Source: Hyphomicrobium sp. (GTDB lineage Bacteria > Pseudomonadota > Alphaproteobacteria > Rhizobiales > Hyphomicrobiaceae). Taken from it: a stretch of 43,188 nt of DNA. Where the stretch lies: positions 1 to 43,188 of the forward strand of contig RXJH01000012.1 of NCBI GenBank assembly GCA_003987725.1, in the 5' to 3' direction. The translations under genes and the position numbers were made by a program. Positions 26,690 through 34,934 of the stretch are shown here, piece after piece (the stretch's first letter is position 1; each line of letters begins with the position of its first letter). The notes beneath the pieces are model-generated. The model made no database searches. It was not told the DNA's origin and was given only the letters and a program-made list of their open reading frames with translations.

Positions 26690-26945
26690 ACGATTGTTTA
26701 CTCCGCAGGTTGAGATTAATATCGGGCGCGATCAACCGCCGGTAAATAGGAAAGTTCGCTGGCTGAGTGTCATTGGATCACATGATACTCCACTGCAACA
26801 GTATACAATGAGGGCCGGGCGGAACTCAGCTGCGTATTCAGCCTCGGATTGCTTCGCACTCGGGGACAAACTAAACGAACTCGGTATAGAAGCCGCGGCA
26901 CAGCGGTGGCGCGGGCGATTCTCGTAGCAAGGTAACGGCTGGAAA

Positions 26946-27917
26946 ATGCGAAGCTACAACATCCTGAAAGTTTTTGCAGGAGCAGCCGTGTGTTGCGGAT
27001 TCTTTGTCGGCGAGCTAGGCGCACAAACAGCTTCCCAGAATGCTCCGCCGGCGGCGACTGCACCCTCTTCCGTGCACGAGCAACCAGGACCCTCCTCCAG
27101 CGACGGTGGCGTAACGCCGATCGAAGATCTGCCCATTCAAGGTCTCAATCCGCCCTTCTCACCGGCGACGACAGATCATATGTCAACTCCAACGGCGTCG
27201 ACCGATGCCAAACCGAACCCCAATCTGCCGCACGATCTGTCACCCCTAGGGATGTTCCAGCGCGCTGATCTCGTCGTCAAAGGTGTGATGATTGGTTTGA
27301 TTTTGGCCTCGATCGTTACATGGACGGTATGGCTTTTTAAATCGATCCAGCTTTTCACTGTTCGGGCGCGCTTGAAACGCGAGCTGCGTGCGATCAGTCA
27401 ATGCACATCGCTGAGCGCCGCGTCGCAGACATTGAAACAAGATGGGGGGATACTTCGCGCGCTCATTGATGTAGCAGAGACCGAATTGCGTTTGTCGACT
27501 GATACGGTTGATAAGAGCGGTATTAAGGATCGTGTCGCATCGCGGCTGGAACGTGTGGAAAGCGCTGCTGTTCGCGGCATGAATAAAGGGACTGGCGTCC
27601 TCGCCACTATTGGCTCCACAGCGCCCTTCATTGGGCTATTCGGCACCGTTTGGGGCATCATGAACAGCTTTATTGGGATTTCAAAATCCCAAACGACCAA
27701 TCTCGCGGTGGTAGCGCCAGGAATTGCAGAAGCCCTGCTCGCCACGGCCGCTGGCCTTGTCGCCGCGATTCCGGCGGTCATCCTCTACAATTGGTTCTCT
27801 CGCGGCATCGGCGTTTATCGTGCTTTTGTGGGCGATGCCGCAGCCGAAGTGATGCGTTTGGTCTCGCGCGACCTGGATCTCCCGGCGAGTCGGCGTCGCT
27901 CGCAAGCTGCTGAGTAG
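26946..27917 (+). CDS. exbB: ExbB, proton-channel subunit of the TonB energising complex
   Basis: This 323-aa inner-membrane protein has a cleavable signal (VFAGAAVCCGFFVGELGAQ) and a Pro/Ser-rich periplasmic N-terminus of about 80 residues, as in many alphaproteobacterial ExbB proteins. The MotA/TolQ/ExbB channel domain follows: first helix VMIGLILASIVTWTVWLF, then GTGVLATIGSTAPFIGLFGTVWGIMNSF and the final helix ALLATAAGLVAAIPAVILYNWF. With ExbD it uses the proton gradient to energise TonB. exbD follows after five bases. Confidence 0.96.
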   Translation: MRSYNILKVFAGAAVCCGFFVGELGAQTASQNAPPAATAPSSVHEQPGPSSSDGGVTPIEDLPIQGLNPPFSPATTDHMSTPTASTDAKPNPNLPHDLSPLGMFQRADLVVKGVMIGLILASIVTWTVWLFKSIQLFTVRARLKRELRAISQCTSLSAASQTLKQDGGILRALIDVAETELRLSTDTVDKSGIKDRVASRLERVESAAVRGMNKGTGVLATIGSTAPFIGLFGTVWGIMNSFIGISKSQTTNLAVVAPGIAEALLATAAGLVAAIPAVILYNWFSRGIGVYRAFVGDAAAEVMRLVSRDLDLPASRRRSQAAE

Positions 27918-27922
27918 CCACC

Positions 27923-28390
27923 ATGGCTGGCGGTCTGCATCACGGAGGCGATGATCTCGATGAACAGCATGAAATCAATGTCACACCGTTCATCGATGTG
28001 ATGCTGGTGCTGCTGATCATCTTCATGGTCGCAGCTCCTCTGTCGACCGTCGATGTGGCAGTGGATCTTCCTGTCTCGACCGCGAAACCACAACCTCGGC
28101 CCGATAAGCCGCTTTATTTGACGATCAAGGCTGACCGAAGCCTTGCGCTGGGCGAAGATCAGATCGAGCGAGGCGCGCTTGCAAGCGCACTCGATGCGCG
28201 TACTGAAAGTGACCGCAACAAGCGGATTTTCTTGCGTGCGGATAAGACCGTTCCCTACGGCGAACTGATGCGGGTCATGAACCTTTTGCGCGCTGCGGGG
28301 TATCTCAAGATTGCGCTGGTGGGACTGGAGGGCGCCGAGGACAATGCTGGCGCGCGAGAGGGTACTAGTTTGCGGACCAGGCAACCATGA
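27923..28390 (+). CDS. exbD: ExbD, TonB-system proton-channel subunit
   Basis: This 155-aa protein has a short cytoplasmic N-terminus (EINVTPFIDVMLVLLIIFMVAAP), whose membrane helix carries the essential aspartate (PFID). A periplasmic domain follows, ending with the KTVPYGELMRVMNLLRAAGYLKIALVG segment typical of ExbD/TolR. It lies between exbB and tonB and its stop is eight bases from the tonB start. Confidence 0.96.
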   Translation: MAGGLHHGGDDLDEQHEINVTPFIDVMLVLLIIFMVAAPLSTVDVAVDLPVSTAKPQPRPDKPLYLTIKADRSLALGEDQIERGALASALDARTESDRNKRIFLRADKTVPYGELMRVMNLLRAAGYLKIALVGLEGAEDNAGAREGTSLRTRQP

Positions 28391-28397
28391 GTGCTCC

Positions 28398-29204
28398 ATG
28401 CTGGCTTCCGACGTAATCGGGACCGACCGCCACAGATCGTATAAATGGGCGTTATGCGCAATTCTGATTGCTCTGGCGCACGTTGGCATTGGCGCGTGGT
28501 CGCTGGTCACGCCTCAGAACGATGCCGTCGACGATGAGGTCAACGGAGCAATCGTGATGAATTTGGCGCCGCTCGACGCCTCGCAGCGAACCGATCCTTC
28601 TGACAACCCGGTCGGTCTGCCCTCGGAAGAATCCGTACCGACACCGCCAACCACTGAGAAAGTCGACGACCTAAAGCCGCTTGATCTTCCCCAATTTCAA
28701 CAGTCGCTTTTGGCTCCCGAACCAGAAGTAGCTATGCCCATCGCAAAACCCGTCGACGAGCCTAAGTCGGAGGAGGAACTCAAAGAAGTTCAACCGGAAA
28801 ATCTGGCGCCACAACAGACGGCATCCGCACAGGCGATGGCGCCTCCTCAGCTTGTGGTCAAAGAGGCGACGGTCATCACTGCCCAGCAGGTCGGAGAGTC
28901 GCTTAAAAAAAGCAAGCAGCATCTGACGTTTCAAAACTCCATTCGTTTCCACGTGAAAAAGCATCAACGCTATCCCTCTGACGCTCGCGATAGGAACCAT
29001 CAGGGAACCGTGATCGTCGAATTCACGATTGATCGCAGTGGGCGCTTGACCGGGCGTAAACTATCGCAATCCTCCGGGTTTTCCGATTTGGATGAGGAAG
29101 CGCTTGCGACACTCGATCGCGCCAACCCGTTTCCTCTGCCCCCAGATGATGAAAACGACGAATTGTATCGTTTCAAGCTTCCGATCCAGTTCCACATCAA
29201 ATGA
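28398..29204 (+). CDS. tonB: TonB, energy transducer to outer-membrane receptors
   Basis: This 268-aa protein starts at the ATG at 28398, giving MLASDVIGTDRHRSYK and one N-terminal helix (WALCAILIALAHVGIGAWSLV). The helix is followed by a Pro/Glu/Lys-rich periplasm-spanning region. The C-terminal TonB domain contains HQRYPSDARDRNHQGTVIV, FTIDRSGRLTGRKLSQSSG and LDRANPFPLPP. The frame is open further upstream within exbD, but that part lacks the membrane anchor context. It completes an exbB-exbD-tonB operon dedicated to the divergent receptor. Confidence 0.94.
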   Translation: MLASDVIGTDRHRSYKWALCAILIALAHVGIGAWSLVTPQNDAVDDEVNGAIVMNLAPLDASQRTDPSDNPVGLPSEESVPTPPTTEKVDDLKPLDLPQFQQSLLAPEPEVAMPIAKPVDEPKSEEELKEVQPENLAPQQTASAQAMAPPQLVVKEATVITAQQVGESLKKSKQHLTFQNSIRFHVKKHQRYPSDARDRNHQGTVIVEFTIDRSGRLTGRKLSQSSGFSDLDEEALATLDRANPFPLPPDDENDELYRFKLPIQFHIK

Positions 29205-29365
29205 TCGATCCATCCCGGAGAACCACACGTGCCTGCACCTTGCCAATTACGTGATTGATCTTTCTCGTTGGTCCCATGTTGCCTGTCCGCCACCCTTCAT
29301 GCGAATAAGCGGAAGCGCCAAACTAGCGACACGAATTGGGCCGACAGGTGGGAGCGTAATGCCCC

Positions 29366-29812
29366 ATGGTTTGTAAAATGCACCACTCTCGACGATTGAT
29401 CGCTGTTCTACTCTTGCTTGCCGCAGTGCCTTCATTGGCGCTCGCGGCGATTTCCGTGCGTTATTGTAAGGGCGCGGTTCAGCATCAGGCTCTCGAGTTC
29501 GTGGTCGATGGCGTCATACACGGTGGGCACAATCCAAACTCGCGAGCGATCGTAGAATATTCCGCTCAACTCGCTCAGTCACAGGACGTCCAGAGCGCAC
29601 AAGAAAGCGGCTGCGATGACGTAAGCCTTTTGGATTCGGCCTTCATGCCGCCGATCGGCAAACTGCAGCTGCTTCCATTCGCTGCGCTCACGCAGCACTT
29701 CCCCGTTTCCGAGCCCCGCCTCGCGGCGTCATCGTCGATCTTCGCGCCCCTGCGCGAAGTCCGCACCGATCCGCGTGTGGCTGACCGATCGACGATCGTC
29801 CTACGGATTTAG
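29366..29812 (+). CDS. Small exported protein ending DRSTIVLRI, copy 2
   Basis: This 148-aa product has a signal peptide (LIAVLLLLAAVPSLALA, cleavage near residue 28) and a mature region with two cysteines and scattered histidines (VDGVIHGGHNPNS). The start is the ATG at 29366, about 11 bases after GGGAG; an ATG at 29378 is also possible. The final nine residues are identical to those of the protein at 15980, while most codons for them differ, so the tail appears conserved at protein level. It precedes the His-rich protein and P-type ATPase of the second metal block. The function is unknown. Confidence 0.55.
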   Translation: MVCKMHHSRRLIAVLLLLAAVPSLALAAISVRYCKGAVQHQALEFVVDGVIHGGHNPNSRAIVEYSAQLAQSQDVQSAQESGCDDVSLLDSAFMPPIGKLQLLPFAALTQHFPVSEPRLAASSSIFAPLREVRTDPRVADRSTIVLRI

Positions 29813-30154
29813 ATCGCGCCTTCTGACTTTGCGGTGACAGTCGCTGATTTAGGCTGCCCGCTTAAGCCCACTCAACAGACAACTAAAACTGTCTTCGGGT
29901 TCGTGACGGACGGTTCGATGAACCGTTGGTCGTGTCCTGTCCGCATGGCCGCGAAGGCAGCCTCTGGCACGGCCACCAGCCCTACGGTCGATGAGATCCG
30001 TTAACTGCCGGCGCTTCGTCGGCAGACGCGGTGCCGCATTTAAAAAACGCGGCGGATCGCGACGACGAAAGGAGGAGCAAGAACAGAAACTGAAATCACG
30101 TCTATCAAAACCATCCAAAGGCAAACCAATAAATAGCCATTTCAGGAGATCGCT
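29813..30154. other. Intergenic region with two palindromes
   Basis: No gene is supported here. ACGGTTC-GAT-GAACCGT at 29910-29926 is a perfect 7-3-7 repeat and may be an operator for the genes to the right. CTGCCG (30005-30010) pairs with CGGCAG (30020-30025). The region ends in the AGGAG ribosome site of the gene at 30155. Confidence 0.4.
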
Positions 30155-30409
30155 ATGAAATCCATCATCTCTCTCACGGCATCGGGCATTCTCAGCATGG
30201 CCCTGCTCGTTATGCCAGTAGCGGCGGCCGAGGAGCATGGACATTGCTCTGGGGCCAATGTCTGCGGCAGCGACGCGGATTGCCAAAAGCAGGGCTACAA
30301 GGATCTGACGAAAGACCAATGTTCAAAGATCGAGGGGGCCAAGTTCGAAGCGTCCGGACACGGAGGAGAAGATCACAAGGACGAGAAGCACGGTCACGAT
30401 AAGAAGTAA
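30155..30409 (+). CDS. Small His-rich periplasmic protein
   Basis: This 84-aa protein starts at an ATG behind AGGAG. The signal peptide (ISLTASGILSMALLVMPVAAA) is followed by a mature domain with EEHGHCSGANVCGSDADCQKQGY (four cysteines with the one in KDQC) and a His/Asp/Lys tail (GHGGEDHKDEKHGHDKK). Cysteines and terminal histidines point to metal binding or buffering in the periplasm. It lies directly before the SPC-type ATPase, so it may receive metal exported by it. No named family was recognised. Confidence 0.75.
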   Translation: MKSIISLTASGILSMALLVMPVAAAEEHGHCSGANVCGSDADCQKQGYKDLTKDQCSKIEGAKFEASGHGGEDHKDEKHGHDKK

Positions 30410-30531
30410 TCGGTGGGGCATCGTCGGGGAAGCATCCGGCGGTGCCCTTTCTTATGTCTTTGCCGCAGCCCCATGCCACAGGATGGGCATCGCCCTTCAG
30501 CGAATTTGCTAACAGCCGATTGGAACGACCG

Positions 30532-33083
30532 ATGACAGACAAAGTCCAACTCGAGCTTCCTTTGCTCTTGCCCGAGGTGACGGATGCATCTGATGCATGC
30601 GTTCGTCGGTTAATGGCCAATCTTGGAGCACGTGCGGGAATCGTAGACGTACATGTTCTCGCGGGCCGAGGATCTGAGGCATCCCGACTGTGCGTGCACT
30701 ATGACCCGCAGGTTTTGTCGTTGGCGCGGATCCGGCGAATTGTGAGCACAACTGGCGCGAAAATCTCGGAGCGCTTTGGACATGCGCTATTGCAGGTCGA
30801 TGGCGCTCTGCACGAGCGTCGCGCACGGGCTCTGGAGCATCGCTTGCGTACCCTTTCCGGTGTACTCGAAGTGGGCGCTTCAGCGTCGGGCCTTGTGCGC
30901 GTCGAATTCGATCGGAACGACATCTCCGAGGCCGCCATATCGGAGGCTATCTCACAATTCGGTTTGAGGCCGCAGAACCCGTCGGGACAGCCTCCGCCTT
31001 CTTTTGCGACAAGCACTCAACGTTCTCGCACTGACTCCGACAACGAGCCAGGCGGTGCAACAGCCGACAATGAAGCAAATAGTGCGCGCGAACACGACCA
31101 TGTGCATCCCGGTTTGCTCGGCGAGAAAGCCGAACTGATATTTTCAATCTCATGCGGCGTGCTTCTCGCAACCGGCTATCTGATTGGCAAATTGGTTCCT
31201 TCAACGCCGGAATGGCTGCCCATTGCCATTTTTATCATTGCCTATGTGTTTGGTGGCTTCTTCACCGTCCGCGAGGCGGCCCAAAACCTCCTCCACAAGC
31301 GCTTCGAGATCGACACGCTGATGTTGGTTGCTGCGACCGGCGCGGCGGTACTGGGCGCCTGGGCCGAGGGAGCGCTGCTCCTATTCCTCTTTAGCTTAGG
31401 CCATGCGCTCGAACACTATGCGATGGGCCGCGCCAAACGCGCGATCGAGGCCCTCGCAGATCTCGCCCCGCGTACGGCCACCGTACGACACAAAGGTGAG
31501 ACTCGCATCATTCCCGTCGAGTATCTTGCAGTGGGAGATGTGGTACTCGTTCGGCCCAATGGGCGCCTTCCGGCCGATGGCTTCTTGATAAGCGGCACCA
31601 CAAGCGTCAACCAGGCGCCGCTCACGGGCGAAAGCATCCCGGTCGACAAGCGTGCGGTCGACGATGCGGCGGCGGCGCGCGCGCGACCCGATACCGTGCC
31701 GGCACTTTCACGCGTTTTCGCAGGGACAATCAACGGCGACGGGGCGATAGAAATCGAGGTTACCCATCGCGCTTCGGACACCGCCCTGGCGCGCGTTGTC
31801 AAAATGGTGAGCGAAGCTGAGGCGCAGAAATCGCCCACTCAGCGCTACACCGATAAGTTCGAACGCGTGTTCGTTCAGTTGTACTCTCGCTTGCGTTTTG
31901 CCTGCTTTTCGCCTGGGTCGTGGTCGACGAGCCGTTTCGCGACAGCTTCTACCGGGCTATGGCGGTGCTAGTGGCGGCAAGTCCTTGCGCACTGGCAATC
32001 GCGACGCCAAGCGCGGTCCTTTCGGGAGTCGCGCGTGCCGCCCGGGGCGGCGTTTTGATCAAAGGCGGTCGACCGCTCGAAGATCTCGGCTCATTGAAGG
32101 CCATTGCATTCGACAAGACCGGCACGTTGACAATAGGACGTCCACGTATCACCGACGTAAAGCCCGTCGAGGGCGTGAGTAAAGACGAGCTGCTTGAAGC
32201 TGCTTTCGCCGTCGAGTCGCTCAGCGATCATCCTCTTGCGGAGGCAATTACGCGCGACGGCCGGGCTATGCTGGGTGAGCGGAATATTGTCCAGGCAACC
32301 GATCTTCAGAACATGGCAGGCCGCGGGGTCCGCGCAATGCTCGAAGGCGACCCGATATGGATTGGTAAGGCCGAGATGTTCGGTTCAGAGGGCATTCCCG
32401 CCCTTGGGAATAGCGTCTCCGAAACGATTGCCAAACTCCGCCAAACCGGACGGACGACAATGGCGGTGCGCCGCGCGGATCGTGACCTTGGAGCCATCGG
32501 GCTCATGGACACCCCCCGTCCAGCCGCTCGCGAAACCTTGGAGCGGCTGCGTTCGCTAGGCATCAGTCGCATGATCATGATATCGGGCGATCACGTGAAT
32601 GTTGCGGAAGCCATCGCCAAGGAGGTCGGGCTTGACGAAGCTTGGGGCGATCTGATGCCGGACGACAAAGTGGCGGCCATTCTCAAGCTGAGGAAAGAAG
32701 CAAAGGTCGCCATGGTCGGCGATGGTGTAAACGACGCACCGGCGATGGCGAACGCCACCGTAGGAATTGCAATGGGCGCCGCAGGTTCTGACGTCGCGCT
32801 GGAAACCGCAGACGTGGCTCTGATGGCTGACGATCTCGCGCGACTGCCGTTTGCCGTGGGGTTGAGCCGACACACCCGCAGCATCATCCTTCAAAACGTT
32901 TTCATCAGTCTTGGTGTGGTTGTCTTTCTGGTCCCAGCGACCATTGTGGGCCTCGGCATTGGTCCGGCCGTCGCCATGCACGAGGGCTCGACGTTGGTCG
33001 TCGTCCTCAATGCGCTTCGCCTGCTTGCCTACCAGGATTGGACTGCCAAGAATTCCGTCGAAGGTCACCTAGCATCAGCATAG
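30532..33083 (+). pseudogene. P1B-4-type metal ATPase (SPC motif), frameshifted
   Basis: The gene is split by a one-base loss. The first frame runs from the ATG at 30532 through two degenerate HMA-like domains without CxxC, a His linker (EHDHVHP), the first helices and the actuator (LTGES), and goes out of frame near 31876, ending at 31971. The second frame, open across the break, resumes with VVLSLAFCLLFAWVVVDEP and contains the SPC transport site (AASPCALAIATP), DKTGTL, SDHPLAEA, GDGVNDAPA and the last-helix motif HEGSTLVVVLNALRLL. SPC plus HEGST define the P1B-4 group (Co, Fe, sometimes Zn or Cd). At the break, FV-(one codon short one base)-VVL fits the loss of a single base after GTTC. 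This may be a true inactivation or a sequencing error. Without repair the product lacks the catalytic half. Confidence 0.85.
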
Positions 33084-33250
33084 GTCGGCCGGCGGAGGGT
33101 CCCAGATCGGTTGCGTCCGGAGGTAAAAAGCCAAGTCGTAAAGTAATTGCCGATATGTGAAGCGCGCAGTGGGTTTTCTTTTCACCAGAGCGCTCGCGTT
33201 TCAAGCCAGCATTAGCCCAAACACATTGCTGAAGTTATGCCCTGCCTCCG

Positions 33251-33499
33251 CTAAGAGCGCCATTGAGTTTCGAAAACCGCCTCGAGGCCGGTAATGCCGA
33301 TACTAAGCGACCTGCCTACGCCGAACGCCGACACGAAATCCTTCGGAGCGTCTGCAGTGACTGGCATGGCTGCAGTCGTGAACCTGATCGTGAGCATGCT
33401 GTCGTAATTGTCGTGCTTATCTGAATGGCCGTTGCTGCCGGCATGATCGTGCATGTTACTTCTTACATTTTCACTGGATTTATTGGAGTGCCCAGACAT
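33251..33499 (-). CDS. Small His-rich protein under a MerR-type promoter, unknown
   Basis: This 82-aa frame begins at the ATG at 33499, 21 bases after the -10 of a MerR-type promoter. Its N-terminal third is rich in His, Asn, Asp and Ser (SGHSNKSS, HDHAGSNGHSDKHDN), suggesting a metal-binding segment; the rest has no feature I know. An internal ATG at 33454, preceded by AAGAAG, may be the real start, giving 67 aa. The promoter placement is the main reason to believe in this gene. Confidence 0.5.
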   Translation of the reverse strand: MSGHSNKSSENVRSNMHDHAGSNGHSDKHDNYDSMLTIRFTTAAMPVTADAPKDFVSAFGVGRSLSIGITGLEAVFETQWRS

Positions 33500-33520
33500 G
33501 CGAGACGCATAGCTTTCCGA

Positions 33521-33551
33521 GCGTTAGCTCTTCAAGTAGCTAGAGGAGCAA
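33521..33551 (-). promoter_or_regulatory. MerR-type promoter/operator (imperfect palindrome), leftward
   Basis: On the minus strand TTGCTC (33546-33551) and TAACGC (33521-33526) are 19 bases apart. The spacer starts CTCTAGCTACT as in the other sites, but the right half-site is degenerate (TTGAAG instead of CTAGAG). The -35 half and the spacing match the sites at 862 and 34107 closely. It drives the small His-rich gene at 33251-33499. Confidence 0.65.
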
Positions 33552-33674
33552 GGGCATTTTCACCCAACGATCCCAAACCACAAAAAAATTTCCATTCTTG
33601 CACATTTCGGTCGACATTCAATTTTGTTCATCTCCTTAATCGTGCATCTCGATTGCCGAAATGGAGGTTTGCTA

Positions 33675-34004
33675 ATGACGCAGTCGCATTTTGGGATTGC
33701 TATCTCGCTGTTGCTATTCGCATCGCCGAGTTCTGCTCAAGAATTGTCCGATCTTCACGAACAGCGCAAAGAGCGCGGTTTGGTTTGTATGGTCGACCAT
33801 TATCATTACGGCTCGAGCTCTGGAAAAGCTTCGAAGGCCGAAGCCGTGCGCGCTGCCATTCAGTCTTGGGTCGACTTTGTCAATTTTGAATACGGGTCCG
33901 GATGGACCAGTTGGAATCGCTCCGGCACGAAGAGCGTCAACTGCACCAATGGCGGCTCCGGCAACTGGGGTTGTGACGTGAATTCTCGCCCATGCCGAAG
34001 GTGA
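33675..34004 (+). CDS. Small secreted Cys-rich protein, unknown function
   Basis: This 109-aa protein starts at the ATG at 33675 with GGAGG just upstream. The signal peptide is FGIAISLLLFASPSSA. The mature part begins QELSDLHEQRKERGL, carries CMVDHYHYGSSSG, a helix (KAEAVRAAIQSWVDFVNFEYG), and a Gly/Asn/Trp-rich end with three more cysteines (NCTNGGSGNWGCDVNSRPC). Conserved-looking aromatic and Cys residues suggest a folded periplasmic protein. A minus-strand frame of similar length overlaps it but lacks a ribosome site. No family was recognised. Confidence 0.6.
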   Translation: MTQSHFGIAISLLLFASPSSAQELSDLHEQRKERGLVCMVDHYHYGSSSGKASKAEAVRAAIQSWVDFVNFEYGSGWTSWNRSGTKSVNCTNGGSGNWGCDVNSRPCRR

Positions 34005-34106
34005 GCCCCATATGCGATACGCCCGTAGAGCATGAGCAATAGCAGAAAGCCCACTATTGACCTCAGGGTTGGCCTGCAATTTCGCGTCTTGACCGACGCA
34101 CAGTCG

Positions 34107-34137
34107 TCGTTAGATGCTCTAGTAACTAGAGGAGCAA
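34107..34137 (-). promoter_or_regulatory. MerR-type promoter/operator beside the second MerR gene
   Basis: On the minus strand TTGCTC (34132-34137) and TAACGA (34107-34112) are 19 bases apart and flank the perfect palindrome CTCTAG-TTA-CTAGAG (34117-34131). It reads away from the regulator at 34144, the standard divergent layout. Leftward there is no minus-strand gene before 33499, and the first gene met (33675-34004) is on the opposite strand. The site may serve regulator autocontrol, or its target may have been lost. Confidence 0.8.
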
Positions 34138-34143
34138 AACGAA

Positions 34144-34566
34144 ATGCATGAGGTATCCATCGGGGAAGCCGCCAAGCTAAGCGGGGTCAAAGCGCCCACC
34201 ATTCGATTTTATGAGGAGATCGGGCTTTTACCCCGCCCAGCACGAACAGGAGCAAACCGCCGCCTCTTTGCGGACGACGATCTTCGCCGCCTTGCATTCA
34301 TCCGACATTGTCGTGAGCTCGGTTTCCACCTTGATGCAATTCGAGCATTGCTCAAGCTCCAGGATAATCCCAAGCAGCCGTGCGACACTGCCGATGCTAT
34401 CGCGAAGGAAAGATTAGGTGAGGTCGAACTGCGCTTGCGGAGCCTCAAAGCTTTACGAGGCGAATTGAAGCGAATGATCGACAGCTGCAGTCACGGCCAC
34501 GTAAGCCAGTGTCGGGTCATTGAGATATTGGCCGACCACGCCAAATGCATGCATCCAACACATTGA
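34144..34566 (+). CDS. MerR-family heavy-metal regulator, second copy
   Basis: This 140-aa protein has the MerR DNA-binding domain (IGEAAKLSGVKAPTIRFYEEIGLLPRP, NRRLF, FIRHCRELGFHLDAIRALL) and a metal-binding C-terminus with Cys in PCDTADA, DSCSHGHVSQCRVI and the end HAKCMHPTH. This is the CadR/ZntR/PbrR pattern, as in the paralogue at 429; the shared HxxC(M/L)H tail is notable. The ATG at 34144 follows GGAGC. The shared operator sequence across four sites suggests that both regulators could read the same promoters. Confidence 0.92.
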   Translation: MHEVSIGEAAKLSGVKAPTIRFYEEIGLLPRPARTGANRRLFADDDLRRLAFIRHCRELGFHLDAIRALLKLQDNPKQPCDTADAIAKERLGEVELRLRSLKALRGELKRMIDSCSHGHVSQCRVIEILADHAKCMHPTH

Positions 34567-34934
34567 CAAGCGTGAGCCGTCTCGCGCGGTCGCACTCCAG
34601 TCGTGGAGCAATTAGCACCACACAGGCAGCGAACCCGGCGCTTTGATTCTCGTACGCGTTACGAACTCTGGATAGCGTCTTGGGCATCATCCGCGTCGAC
34701 TGTCGATTGACGCAGTCTCAGAATTCCCTAGCCAATTGCCGTTCCAACAAACGATCCCGTCGCTCAATCACAACATCGGAATGCTCGTAGAGAATAACTG
34801 ATTTGAAGTGCTCAATTGCCCGATATCGTCCTCGTTACTGCCATCGCGTATCAAGCGTGAAATAATGGAGTATTCGCGTCACTCTTTTATGGAGGGAATG
34901 TTATGCTTGAGGGATTTTGCGTCTCTACGAAGCG
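34567..34934. other. Intergenic region with a possible coding remnant
   Basis: No intact gene is supported. On the minus strand 34718-34834 holds a 39-codon frame without a start codon that reads like the end of a protein (YEHSDVVIERRDRLLERQL). It may be a remnant at the left edge of the defence island. A plus-strand GGAGGG with ATG near 34902 opens only an 11-codon frame. Confidence 0.25.

Noticed and set aside
33714-34079. A minus-strand frame downstream of the MerR-type promoter at 34107
   Set aside because: The placement is tempting, but it lacks a ribosome site and any export or domain feature, whereas the opposite frame has GGAGG, a signal peptide and ordered cysteines.
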